Shown here: positions 46,401-59,000 of the stretch, in pieces | Layout: each line of letters begins with the position of its first letter | Numbering within the stretch: the stretch's first letter is position 1 | DNA from: Auanema rhodensis | Taxonomy: Eukaryota > Nematoda > Chromadorea > Rhabditida > Rhabditidae | DNA length: 64,000 bases | NCBI GenBank assembly: GCA_964057225.1 | Contig: OZ059900.1 | Span: 13,717,638 to 13,781,637 of the forward strand | Direction of reading: 5' to 3' | Notes under the pieces: generated by a model | The model's database searches: none | What the model was told of the DNA's origin: nothing | Seen by the model: only the letters and a program-made list of their open reading frames with translations | Position numbers and translations under genes: made by a program

Positions 46401-47197
46401 CAAATTGTTTGCTCAGGACCATTATCTGTTCAACTTCAAGCGCAGGTTTTGTTCTAAGATTAAATTGTTTCAAATTTGTTGTTGTAGGCAAAACCAATTG
46501 ACAATACTATTGCTGCTGGATCTCAAGTTCAGCAACTTATAAACTTTATTTGTGTGAACGAGTTCAGTCAATCCCCATCAGTTACAGTTACGTTCACTTA
46601 CACGTACGTTTTTTTCCGGAAACTTTTCTGTCTCACTCAACCATTTCAGGGACTCTAATCGACAAGTTAATCATTTCAATAAGAGTTTATATCTTCCAAT
46701 ATTCGTCAACAAATTCTTCGAGCCTACTGAAATGACCTCTGAGCAGTTCTTTGCTAGGTTTTCCTCATTCACTACATAATTGAAATACATAATAACAATT
46801 TCAGATGGAAGACATTATCCCAGCCATCACAAGAAGCTCAAAAGATATTTGCATCCAAGCTTCCTATTGATACTGCCGCCGTACAGCAGAAGGTAGTTAC
46901 TCATGTACATCTACTTCAATAAAAATATTTTGTTACAGCTTGCTGGACTTGGAGCAAAAGTACTTGTAGATGTTGATCCTAATCCATCCAATTTCGTTTG
47001 CGCTGGTATTGTACATACCAAAGCCCTACAGATTGGCACATTGATTCGACTTGAACCCAATCGACAAGCACAGGTAATCTGCTTTTCTATTGGAAAAAAA
47101 AGATGCTTTAACTTTTCAGATGTTCCGATTAACTATTAGAAGCAGTAAAGACACTGTTGCAAAACTTCTGATTGATCTCCTTTCCGAGTTGTTCTAA
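43462..47197 (+). CDS. apa-2: AP-2 clathrin adaptor complex, alpha subunit
   Basis: Twenty-one exons, all in frame, from 43462-43594 to 47120-47197, encode 944 residues, the usual alpha-adaptin length. The N-terminus [21 protein letters not shown] and the basic [21 protein letters not shown] block, which includes the phosphoinositide-binding Lys patch, are diagnostic. Residues 1 to about 600 form the helical trunk, about 605-705 the flexible hinge (charged, Ser/Thr-rich), and about 710-944 the appendage (ear) that recruits endocytic accessory proteins, ending in DLLSELF. The protein sits at the plasma membrane in the AP-2 heterotetramer and selects cargo for clathrin-mediated endocytosis, including synaptic vesicle recycling. 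An AG abuts the start codon directly (43460-43461), so either a 5' non-coding exon or spliced-leader addition is likely. No key region is missing. Confidence 0.96.
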
Positions 47198-48067
47198 TCA
47201 AAACAATATCAGGCACTTCTTTTAACATTTTTTCTACTCTGAACTTGATTCAAAGCATGATGCATAATTGTGATTATATCTGGCATTCCTTACTTATTTC
47301 GGTGTTGATGCTCATTGAAATTACCCTCCAAAACAAGTAAATTCCTTTTTCATCACATTACTCCTCGTTATACTTATTGCTTAATTAAATAGTATACGCT
47401 CAGAGTATGGCACGACCAAAGTTCATATTTGAAATCATGAATTGTAATTAGCGGCTTGTTCTGATGTTGAGAAAATATTTTGTTTTCTTTATACTTTTGG
47501 CAGCATTCTTCTAGTTCAGTTCTTATCTGGCAAAGTTCAATAATATGCAATTCTTCCAGTTGTATGCTATATATTATATGCTTTCCCTATATGTATTTTA
47601 TTTATTTCTCATTTTTTGGTAGTTTCATGAGGTTTTGTTGTTTTTTTTTCTAGCATTTAGATGTTTATTTCGCATGCATAGTAGAAAATGTCATATTTAT
47701 ATAGTATTAGCTCAGGTAGTTGATATATGCTAATAATAAAGCTTCTCGGATGTAATACTCATTTGATATTGCTTGGACTATGTTATTTCATACAATGAAC
47801 GTAATATCTTTCTTGCTCAGATGATATGTAGCGAATTATCGATCATGGTAATTCACGACATGCATATATCCATATACACTGGCTCTACAGCAATAGATCA
47901 ATACACGCAACGCGAACGTGCGCGAGCAGTTGTAACCACTTATAGTAATCGATCCTAAATGGTGTAAATAAGAAATATTTAGAGCTCTAGGTCATTGTTG
48001 AGCATTATAAACTGAATTATAGTTTTCAGAAACAAATTTATTTATTTGACATTTTAAAAAATTGTCA
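47198..48067. other. Intergenic
   Basis: 3' flank of AP-2 alpha, then a short GC-richer segment with CG-containing words at about 47905-47935 that could be promoter sequence for the next gene. The open frame across 47773-47958 has no splice support. Confidence 0.6.
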
Positions 48068-48594
48068 ATGTCTAAGGAATCACTCGAAAGTAAACAAAAG
48101 CTACCAGTCAGGTTACAAGTATAGTTTTCTCCTTTTTATATACTTGGACTTATTTTTTTAAGGAAGCTATCTGTGATGCATCATCTTTAGTAGTTTTATC
48201 TTCAGTTGAATCACCGGCAACTGAAGTAATTTAACATTTAATTTTAATCAACAATGAGCATCCTTTTCAGCATTTCGGCGCTTGTTTCAAAAAACAAATT
48301 GAAAATGAGAAACTTCTAAATAATGTGGGAAAGGTGAATTTGCGTTCTTCTTTGCTCTCATCCATGTTCTCTTTATTCAGAATCTTCAAATAATGCAGTA
48401 CCTTCTAGATGATATGAGCTCACTTGAGTTATCAATTGAAAATTAGTAAGTTGTATTGATGAATCAAGTTAAAGTACTCAACAGTGTTTTATAGTGTACC
48501 GGCTTTGTTAGATGTCCAAGAAGGCTTAGAATTGATTGAACGACACGAATATTACCAGGAATCTTGGTTGCATGATATGCTACGCACAGAATAA
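48068..48594 (+). CDS. Small helical protein of unknown function
   Basis: Five exons (48068-48118, 48163-48225, 48271-48333, 48381-48445, 48495-48594) with consistent phases encode 113 residues. There is no signal peptide or membrane segment. From about residue 39 on the sequence is charged and heptad-like (FKKQIENEKLLNNVGKNLQ, then LLDDMSSLELSIEN and LLDVQEGLELIERHEY), suggesting an all-helical, possibly coiled-coil adaptor. Size and pattern resemble small subunits of BLOC-1/BORC-like complexes, but I found no specific match and do not assign it. It lies 0.9 kb after AP-2 alpha on the same strand and converges on the membrane-protein gene that follows. Confidence 0.65.
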
Positions 48595-48856
48595 AGCATT
48601 AAGAGAAAAACTCAATACTAAAAATCGAATTTACTCGTTTATGTAAATTTTGTAAAACTAAATGTATACTAACAAAACTTCTAAAATGTTGAAAAACCAT
48701 TTGTCTGTTACATATCAGTTTGTTTTGTAATTCATTGTTTTAGAACAATGTATAACCATTGTAATGTTAACCTTATGAACTAGAATAAATTCAAGTTTAT
48801 TATTATTATTCAGATTCATCACATTTCAACATCTATTTTTCCTCAATTAACAAGAA

Positions 48857-50947
48857 TTAAAAGAAAGTCTGGGCATAAATAGCATGCTGAACTCCTTGAT
48901 CACGTTCATTCTCCGTATTAATATTATCCTGGCTATCCACTAAACGAATCTCACTTGTGATTCTGAATTATTATATATATATTCATTTATTCCATGTTTC
49001 TTATAATTTGAGACCTAGTCGTGTGTGTTGTTCTAACATCTCTCTCAATAATATCGTCGTCAGTTCCATCTGAGCTGTTACTGTCATCTCTGAATAATGA
49101 AATGAAAAATACGTACAATTTAATATACAACTCACGTTCTTACTACTGTATCAATTCCTGAAACTGCTTTTACTTTACCGTAATCTCTTGTGATAAATAT
49201 AGGTCTTTCTTGATAATAGTGTAATGTATCCTTGGAATAGCGGTCATTATAATTGTCACTTCGATTCATTGCTTGACTGCTATTAGTTGAGAAAATTGGG
49301 CTTAAGTTGAAAAGATTTTATTCTGATCTTACAAACGTTTCTTACGTTTCAAAAGGTCTTTGATTATTAGCACTGTAAACCAATTCATTACTACTGAAAA
49401 GTAAATTAGAAAATAAATAATATAAACAATTAAAACCTTTCCACAACTTGCTGTCGCGTTTCCGGAATGATCGCTGTTCTGGAAATAGTTTTAAAATAAT
49501 TTGTTCTATTTAATATTCAACTGACGTTTGAGTTCCTAAAGATCTTTTAATCTCATCGGTTTGATTGATCTTACAAACGTCTCTAGTCGCGTCTTCTGGC
49601 ATTTTCTTGAGAACTGTTTGACTTGAATGAAACTAAATATATGATATACTTTTGTATCAGATTAATTTTTAAAACTTGTGAAGCTTCAGAATAGTGTGCC
49701 ATCCCATTTTCTCCTGATTTTGCATCTTTTTGCATTGTACTAAACTGAGATTGTCTTGTAAAGTGAACAAAAAAAATTTACCTTCCATTGCCAAACGCTT
49801 GAAAATGCTTGTAATTAGAATTTTCTAGACGATCGGCAAATCTACAAAAGACGTAACATGAGATTATTTTTCTAATTTCGTTTTTTACATTTTGTTATTA
49901 TTTGACATTCGTCGCCGGAGGCAGCAGAACAAAAAACATAAAAGCAATAGTAATAATAACAGTATGAGAGCGGGTATAAGAATCCAAGGCAACCAGGAAA
50001 GAGAAATACCCTTCGAATGCGCACTAACAGGTTCAACAGCTAAATCTAGAAAGTTATAAACATTGTTTTTGAAAATTCAAAAACCATTTTGTGAAGGTAC
50101 TGATGCTATCCCGAAGTTCGAGTTTAAGGTTAATGCTGTAGGAATGCTGCATACATGAGGCGATCCTCTCTGATGAATGCAATCAATGGGCAAAAGTATT
50201 GTGTGAAAGCCAGTAAGCATAGAATGGCGTTCACAAGAACGCTAAAAACAAATGTTTGTCAATTAAAATTTCTTATTTCTTCAAAATCTTCACCTCTGCA
50301 CAACCACTGCAATTTGCGATAGTGAATTGACATGAAAAGTTGATATGAGTATCAGGAGCATAAAAATGAACCAAAGTCTGTTTTGAAGCTCCAAGTTGGT
50401 TATAGTGATCGGTTTCAATACTATGCAAAACATAGTTGTTGCAATTCAAGCATCTATAACATCTCAAAGTATTATGTTCAAAAAGATATTCTTCTTTCAT
50501 GATTCAAAAGATTATTTCTTTAATAAAAGTAAATGTTTCATACAGAAAGTGCCATGATTTTATGATTTTTTCTTTTCTTTTGCATTTCTCTTTGGTAACT
50601 TTTAATTTTTAAAAATATTCAGTTATAACAAACCCAAATGAACCGATAAACTCGTATTCATTCATGAAACACTTCTTAACCATATAGTCTTGAACCATTG
50701 TATTATTAAATGAAATTTCAAACGTATATGGAAATCCTTTTCTAAATTCATCTTTATGCATAACATTATTTTTATTAAAATCGATGAAACCTGAAAGCAT
50801 AAATTTTTTCAAAAAAACTTTGTTTACAAGAAAAATATTTTTGTAGCCTGAATTCAAAAAAAACTAACCTTCGTGTATTCGAATTTGCAAAGCATTAGAC
50901 ATGCTTAATACAATAAACAAATTATAAATATAGTTAAAGAACTGCAT
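48857..50947 (-). CDS. Single-pass membrane protein with ZP-like cysteine pattern
   Basis: About thirteen minus-strand exons from ATG at 50947 to TAA at 48857 give roughly 465 residues. Order: signal peptide (MQFFNYIYNLFIVLSMSNA); an ectodomain of about 190 residues with ten cysteines; a transmembrane helix (LSWLPWILIPALILLLLLLL, plus/minus a few) at about 50006-49937; a CCLRRR stop-transfer; and a long Ser/Asn/Asp-rich cytoplasmic tail spread over eight small exons. The segment ending INFSCQFTIANCSGCAE then RSC resembles the C-terminal half of zona pellucida modules, as in nematode cuticlin-like proteins, and the membrane anchor fits, but a complete ZP domain is not certain. The junction between the second and third exons (about 50650 to 50500) is the weak point: the only in-frame solution uses poor splice sites. 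Confidence 0.6.
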
Positions 50948-51813
50948 GCTTTGATTCTAAATAAATACAATAATATTATAGTTTTGTGCTTGCTAAGCAT
51001 ACCAAGTATTGAGAAATTTGATTCTAGCTCAAGAAGAAACAGAAATCCTAATGCAAATGAAGTGAAGTGAGTTAGATCTATTCAATCACGGACTTTCTCA
51101 GACGTATAGATATCGTATAGTGATCATGTAATTCTTGCTCTTACATACACTATAGCCTGAGGGTTGGTATTTGTGATAGTGACTCATAAAACTTTGCATC
51201 TTATTTCAAAGAACTTTTCATTCTTTCACTGGTCATGTCATATTTATTCATATACATAAAACTTGTATATGTTTAAACAACAATGATTAGAAGAGAATTT
51301 TAAAAGAATCAGATTCTCACAAGTCAAAAGAAAACTGAAAAAGGGAATATTAGTGAAGAGAAAAAGAGTATTATCACGATATGAATACAAGTTTTGAATG
51401 AAAATGGTTTCCAAACATATAGAGTATTCAATTCAATGGTCAAATTCTTAAGATCTTTACCAAAACTGTCGCTTTACTGAACAACATATAGAAAATTGGA
51501 AATGAACTGCTATCAAAGAGTTTTCATACTTTTAATTTATAAAATGATATATTTTCATATATTATATTCTTAGTATTTTTGTGAATTTTAACTTTTGTTT
51601 TGTCAAAAAAATAAAAAATATTTATTCCCATAACTAATTAACAATGACACTATCAAGAAGTCGCTGTCCGATGCATCCATTTATCTTATAATTATACAAA
51701 AAAATCAGATAAACATGTCACTCCGCTTAGTTTTACATAAATGAGTAGAAATAGCGATGAACTCCGTATGCGGCTAAAAAAAGTTTTAATTAAGGTTTAT
51801 TTATGTTTTGAAT
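50948..51813. other. Intergenic
   Basis: 5' flank of the ZP-like gene and 3' flank of the next minus-strand gene. No coding signal, repeat or RNA gene is seen. Confidence 0.65.
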
Positions 51814-52703
51814 TCAACCTGCTGGCATTACAGTAGCGTTGTCGTAAGTATGTTTACGTCTGATTTTTTCAGTAGGTGTTACCCAATTCTTTTCCAATAC
51901 ACCAAAATCTATGATTCCCCGACGATATAAATCTATCGCAATCTTAGCATTTGGTCTAAAAAATAATTTGTTATGAGCATAATTTGAAACATTTCACGCA
52001 TTTATAAATAAATTATGAAAATCAGAAACTAAGAAACATGTTAATGTGAATACCTGTCGTATTGCCATGGCTTGATCTCAGGATACTTATTGAGATTGAC
52101 ATATGGGTATGCCAAAAGTGGTCTGGGAACATAGCGGTATGTGGACCAGTGATATGGCACATATGATGTATAGCGATCAATTTCGCAATCATCCAACTAT
52201 AATATATATTTCATTCAATATAACTCTCTTATTTTTTGGAATTTTTCAATTCAAGGGAGAAGGCCTCAAGATCCTCAAACATCACTTTACAACTTGAAAT
52301 TTTCTTGAGTGTCGGCTGATACCCCTCAACATATGTTTACTACTCTTGAATTCTCATAAATCTCATAAAGATCATGACGGTTCAAGAGAGTGAATTCATT
52401 TCAATTTTTTATTTTTAAATAAGAAAAAATGCTTTTTTTTCTAATTTAAATAAGAAAATTAATTATACCGTTTCAATTCCTTTTCTTAAAAGTCCAGGGG
52501 ATCTGTAAACATCAACACCAGAACCAACATGTTTCAAGTTCAATGAACCAGTTGAAGTAACTCTAAATGAATTTACCAGATGATAACAATGCTTAGAACT
52601 CAATATTTATTTACCTGCTAAGAGTACCAACTGAGCAGTTACGTTCTACTGATCTTGCACGAGGACGATAGCACCGATGAGAATATACAGCTACGTCTCC
52701 CAT
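51814..52703 (-). CDS. Conserved-looking 155-residue protein, unknown function
   Basis: Four exons (52703-52615, 52562-52469, 52196-52054, 51955-51814) encode 155 residues. It starts MGDVAVYSHRCYRPRARSVE and has a striking Tyr/Pro/Arg-rich middle: DRYTSYVPYHWSTYRYVPRP and LNKYPEIKPWQYDRPNAK. It ends with a basic segment and ATVMPAG. There is no signal peptide, membrane segment or recognised domain. Codon composition is balanced and more GC-rich than its surroundings, and all four exons keep frame, so it is a real gene. The aromatic/Pro-rich make-up would suit a structural or filament-associated protein, which is speculation. An AG two bases before the ATG fits a trans-splice site. Confidence 0.7.
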
Positions 52704-53442
52704 AACTAAATTGCATAAATTATGAAAATAAAAATACAGAAGCGGAAAAGAGTGATATGAGAAAGCTAAAGCAAGTCTCGCTCAGTTGATGCGAGAAAGC
52801 ATTCAAGAAAAAGTTGGCTGGAATTTAGTGTAATAAAATGGGCTGGCAACAGGCGGAAGTTGCCGAAAAACACTTGCTTTTTCTTTTAATAGTTGTGCTC
52901 TGGCAAATAATTTAATGTAGGTTTAATACACAATTTTTAATTCTGAAAACGGTATTCAAGGTACTTGTAAACGCCTAATATAAAAGTATTTTCAACTTTA
53001 AGTGTAAATACTTCATAATTAAAATAAGAAAAATAGATAAACACCACGCATTTGCCATTGTGATCGATTTCTGAGCAATAAAAAAAAGCCCCAGCTGTCG
53101 CCAGACTTTTTGTAAAATTTTATAAACCATCAAATTTTTAAGAAGCTCTGATTCAGCAGCATAAATTTTTGTGTTTTCATAGTTTTCTTTAGAATATGCT
53201 TACAATTATTGTAATTAAGTATATAGGAAACAAGATTTTATTCAGTATAATTGATAATTAGAGAGAAATATATACTATATAGACATTTTTATTAGAAAAT
53301 TTTATAAACATTGTAGTCTCAACTATGTAAACTACGTTGATATCGATGAAAGAAATATGATGATGGAATGGAAAAGTATTTTCAAATCTCAATCAAGGTT
53401 TCATGGTTTGTTAAACATGTTAAACAACTAACAACAAATGAT
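52704..53442. other. Intergenic
   Basis: Spacer between two minus-strand genes; AT-rich. No exon or repeat identified. Confidence 0.65.
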
Positions 53443-54801
53443 TCACACAGTACTTTTAGATCGAGTTCGTGAAGATGAGCGTTCTTCTGTATAGCTTGTA
53501 ATCAGCATATGATTTACAGGCTTTTTCTTGCCCATTAACTTCAGAAAGCTAACTCTATATATACGTTGTGTCCATATAGTAATGAGTGGATTGATGACTG
53601 TTCCAATAACAAGTATACGGAAGAATATATCAGTGATCTGAACAAAAACTTCTGTACGACATGAAGAGCCTAAAACAAACAAAATCAATTTTCTTTCAAC
53701 CAAATGCTTTTATTTTCAAAAAAACATGCTGAACTTACAAAGCATATTTGTTAGGTACAAAACTCGATAAGGTAAACATGTGAAAAATGTCCATAGAGTA
53801 CTCGAAAACAAGAAAAATAATCGTTTGTAAACACCCTAAAATAATGTTTCACAGAACGTTTCATATTCTATTCGTCATACTGATCTTTGGCGTTCTTCCA
53901 TTTTTGATGAAGTATGTGCCACAAAGTAAATGATGGCAGAAATAATAAATGACGTGAGAATCATGACAGCATATAAAATGCAAATCGGAAGATATATATG
54001 CATTGCCAGCCTTACTTGAGTGCATCCCATCTTAAAACAGGAAGTTACGACTAATCATATTACAAAACGTTTTTCATCAAAATGTGAGACTACTTTTATT
54101 GCTAAATATATAAAATGTTTCATTTAATGTTCAGAGAGTTTGTGTAACTACTTTCGATTTAAACAATAAAACTCACAGATGCATCCATAAATAAACTAAC
54201 TGATACAGCCAGTATAGTTAGGAATATCCATGTTATAGTTGATAAACCTAATACTTTGTGGCGATTTACTAACGAGTAATAATGAAGTGGATACTGAATA
54301 AAAATTAATTTATCTAAATTCAGCCTAAATATATGTTTGTATTAGTATGAATATTGAAAATCAAGCTTACCAAACGAGATTTAAAGTGCTGCATAGTTGA
54401 ATTGTCCATACGATGATATAATAAGGCTTGCATAACATTGTATGAAAATTATTCAGAAATGGACGTGAGAGTACATATACAACACTGAATAACAGATCAG
54501 CTATTGTCATATTAAAAACGAGAATCTGCAATGATAGTGGGTAAGAATGATCTGAGAAAAATATATTTTTTAACTCGTTTGAGTAGTATAGAGCAATTTT
54601 GGTTTTTAACTTACGTACCTGTCTTGGTTTGTCGTCTGAGTTCACATACTTGCATGCTATTACAAGAACAAGCGTATTGAAGATAGTGCCGAGGCTACCA
54701 GCTGACAAGTAAAAAGCTGATTCATAGACAGTAAAACTGTCATCAGTTTTAGCAGATTGTTGAGTATGATTGTTTATATATGAACTATCTGTTGTGGTCA
54801 T
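53443..54801 (-). CDS. Orphan class A-like GPCR with non-canonical motifs
   Basis: Six exons (54801-54619, 54525-54371, 54324-54177, 54030-53881, 53835-53739, 53669-53443) encode 319 residues with seven hydrophobic segments. Features: a 30-residue extracellular N-terminus with an NHT glycosylation site; TM1 about 31-52 (GSLGTIFNTLVLVIACKYV); TM2 beginning LVFNMTIADLLFSVVYVL; Cys at the start of TM3 (HTMLCKPYY); NLVWLNLDKLIFIQYPLHY at the TM3 end, where DRY is replaced by DKL; TM6 WTFFTCLPYR with the LPYR variant of CWxP; and TM7 with NPLIT in place of NPxxY. The tail is Ser/Arg-rich. This looks like a nematode-expanded peptide- or amine-type receptor. I cannot name a ligand or orthologue. The exon at 54324 begins just after a short internal acceptor; using the later AG at about 54293 would break the frame. 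Confidence 0.8.
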
Positions 54802-55977
54802 CTGAATCTCATACTTTTCATAAATAAAATAAGACTATGAAATCGGTGAGATAATGAATATATGAAGCAAATAGGAAATAATTACATTTAAAACAGAATA
54901 GTTAATCAGTTTTTAAATAATTTTTAATAGCTAAAAGCTATATAATTATGTTTAAAAGATTGGATACGATTTAAAAAAAAACAATTGATTTTAACGAAAA
55001 ATTATAATCAGTTTTAACGGATATTCATGCACAATATACATACTCCGGCAGATTAGAGAATGAATAGTCTCGCAATAGTATAAACATATATGGATGCATC
55101 GCTTTCTCATATTCTCTAAGAATGTCATTAGAATGCGCTTGCAGTCGGCAACTATTTCTGTCTGAGTATTCTGTATTTGATATTTGATTTTGATCTTTCA
55201 CTCTTGCAGGAAGGCAATGTTTCTCGTATTACCTACTTCTAGCTTCAATATTATCGTGAATAGATCCCGTAAAAGGCTCTTCGCTTTTCCAAGATGTGAA
55301 TATATATATATATGAATTGCAGTTAAAGGGTTCTTAAAAATATCTCATTTTCTGTTCAAATAGTCTTATTTGGGCGAAGGACTGTGGTCATGTTTCATCT
55401 GGACAATGAGGTTTACAGCAATAAGTAAGAAAAGAATTGAAAAACTAATTTTTTGAAAAATTCTTATTAATTCAATCAGTTTCTATGATATTATTTAAGT
55501 TTCTGAGAGTTAAAAATGAAAAAAAAATTGAAATGAAAAATAATTGAAAATTATTTAGAACCACATAGATAAATTTTGATCCCGAAAGTCTAAGAAGAAA
55601 GAATTTACTAGTTATTTGCCAGGCATCAATCTAATAAAATATACATTATTTTAATAGTAAACAGCAACGTCGTGCGTGAAATAGAAAAAATAACATAGTA
55701 TTTGTTGAAACTTGGCAACATTTCAAACAATTTGAAATCACAGTTTGAAATGAAGTCTTATAAGCACAAGTATGAAAGATATTATCCGGCAGCTCTTCAC
55801 ACACGCAAGAATGTGTGCACCAACGAATTTCCCCCGATAATATCTGCCTAATATTATCAAGCTCTGCATGTTGAGCACTCTTGTGAAGAATTCTCAAATG
55901 GAAATGTAGAAGAGGGAAACGAAACACAGAAGTAAAAATGAACATAGTAATTTGCTACTTCAGCAAATAATTTTAAA

Positions 55978-55978
<1 letters not shown>

Positions 55979-56009
<31 letters not shown>
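55979..56009. repeat. (TA)n microsatellite
   Basis: A nearly pure TA dinucleotide run of about 30 bases. A simple sequence repeat. Confidence 0.9.
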
Positions 56010-56016
<7 letters not shown>

Positions 56017-59000
56017 GTATCTGTCTGTGTGTATAGCAATGAGAAAGATGTAAAAAGCTGAATCAGATTGCGATTAATGAACATGGTTAATGAACTTAAA
56101 ACGAAGCCACTAATAGACATTTTTGACATGAAGACCTTCTTTACATCTAAAAATGAAATAGATGAGTGTATGAAGCTGATTTACTAAACGGTATAAGATA
56201 TAACACACATAGTTAGTCTAAGTAATATATTATAACATTGGTTGATGTAACTTTTTTTGTTGTTTTTCTTGAAAATATGAATATGAGTCGCACGATATAA
56301 TAAAACAAAAAGCTCTGAGCTGATGAATGTTAAAAAGAAGAATAAAATAGTTGAAAACAGATAAATGTCGAGATTCATAGAAATAAATAAGAGTTTGTTT
56401 TCAGAATGAAGTTAGAGAGACCTAAAACATCTGGCATTGAATGGGTGCCGTAGCCGCGTTAAAAGCAATGAATCTCATCCTTGCTCTGAAGTGCAGAAAC
56501 ATATTGTATGGCTGCAAACAATTTCGAAAAAGTCTATGATGCTTTTCTCGAAAAATATCTAAATTATGAAGAAATAAGTCATTTTGAAAGCAAACTGGCA
56601 AGCTATTCAACAAAACGCTAAAAATTACAGAATTGTTTATATTTTTACAGTAACAAGGTGTTTTAGTGGAAATAGTCTTGTTTTACTTTTTAAAGTTTTC
56701 GTTTTAAAAATAAGATACAATTATCTCTCAAATGCCTTATATCCTACTAGCTGTCAGCTTTACTTGTGTTTTTTTGCCAGCTTTGATTTCAGAAACTAAT
56801 TTCATGAATGCGTGGGAATACATTAGAAACAAATTTATGCAAAATCACTTATATTCAGAAAAATGCATAAAATGTGAATACATATATTTATGAGAATAAT
56901 TTATTTTTCTGATTAAATTGCTCAACAGTTTATATTTTTCCAAACAACCTTGTTCTTTGCCTCAACTAACAACACATAGCCAAATTTTGTTCCTTCTTAA
57001 GCGTCTAAGTTTTGAAAACTACAAAACAGAAATTATTATTATCTTGTATTTTTTTTCATGTTCATGTTTAAACAATGCTGAATTTCAAAAAAAAAACTTA
57101 TACAAAACTAATTTATGTTATAATAAAAATGGATTAACTGGTTAAAACGTTTTCATCTAATTTACAATTATAGAACTGAGATTATCATTCCATTTCTGAA
57201 CAAAATCTATTAAATTGAATAACGTTTTAAATATTTCTTAAAATTAAAGACTAGTTATTTTTTAAATGTCACTAAGAACTAATCTATCAGAACACGCAAA
57301 GATGTTGTTAAGGCCATTGACCTCATTCCTTTTGGGATTGTTTGAAAATGTGTAATTTTTTCACAAAATGAATTAATCAGGATCGATGTAGGATATTCTT
57401 CTGAAAAATTTTATTTATAATCGATCCACATAATAATTCATTAACGTTGGAAATAATATTTGCAAACAATTATCCAACTACTTTTTGTGAAAAACTTGGA
57501 ATAAAAATGCACCAAGCATGTTTTTCATTATGTCGTTCAAATATTATTCTTCTATTTCAGAATGTGGGGTGCTAAGGATTGAAAGTATAACAGAACCACG
57601 CTTAACACGTTTGTCCTCGATAAAAGTTGCTATTGATTTGTAAATGAAAACATGTCTTCAAGATAGCCGCTGTACAGCAAGAATACATAACATATAACTT
57701 AGGATGGTATTATTGTGAATTAAGGGACGAACATAAAAATAAGCTACTTTCACGAAAACCAGACCGCTAACGCTAAAATCCAACAATTATCTGCTAATAT
57801 GAATAAAAGAAATAGTGGTCTTTAAAGAGGATAGTTCAAATGAATTTCGAAGAAAGTTAAATTATTCAAATCTTGTCGAAAAATAGTTTTCAGAATTAAC
57901 ATGCACGTGCAGAAATTTTCAATCTGAAATATTCAGTTAATATGAAACTTTCATTCGGAATGCGTTATTTGAAAAAAAGTTGGTAAAATTTGGGCAGATT
58001 TGTTTTTATTTTTCAACTATATCCGAGATCTGCGTGTTATTTTCTTGTTTCTTAAGGAGATGCAATGTTACAAATAGATAAGAAAACTGAATGATGTTAT
58101 TGATGAAAATTAATAGAATATTCATATATTCTGGTTTAAGTGAATGATTTGAAAATAAATAGAAAAGTTAGGATTATTGTTAAATGTTTTTACCAATTCC
58201 ATGAACAATACATAACCTAAGATATGAGTATTAAGATGTTATTCTTCAGGCTCCCGATTTAATGTGAAAAATAATTTGTTTACTTTCTGGATAGTATATT
58301 ATTAATTTATGCATTAATTCATTTCTGCTTATTCCTTAAACCTGTTGAGAACAGTAGATTTATTAAATTATTATTTGAAAGGATCAGTTAAAATGAAGGA
58401 CAGAAACTTAGTGATGGTTATTTACGACTTGTTTCTTTTTGCGAAAAGCAAAGATTTCATATCTCTCGGTACGATGACCTTAACCTTTTATACTCAAATA
58501 TTAAAAACAAAAAGTATTTGCACATCAGCAGCAGAATCCTCAAATATGAATTTTCAATTAACTTACCTTTTTCGATGTTGTTTGCATCTCTACTATTAAA
58601 ATGGTTAACTTTAAATTTAAAAACTTTTTAATAGCTATGTGTGAGAAACATTTAGGAAGTGTTATGACACAATATTCATAGATGGATATCTTGTTGTGGT
58701 ATTGACCTTAGAATATGGATGCATATGCAAAGGTTAAGGCCATGTCATAATCATATACGGTGGTAGAAGAAGAAAGTTTACCTAAAAAGACAAATGTCAC
58801 ATAAAAAATCTATAGGAGATTTGATTTCAGTTGATATTCCTCTGAATTACAAATATAGTTGGCTGAGGTTATCCTTGATATTTCATACAATACATTTCGC
58901 AATGCTTTTAAGCAAAAAAGAATCTCAAAAACAGTTTGTCTTGGTTCATTTTACAGTATACAGCTAAGACCAAGGGACATAACTCTTTATCCTTTTTACA

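Noticed and set aside
47773-47958. 61-codon open frame before the small helical gene
   Set aside because: No splice context, and the composition changes abruptly within it; more likely promoter sequence.
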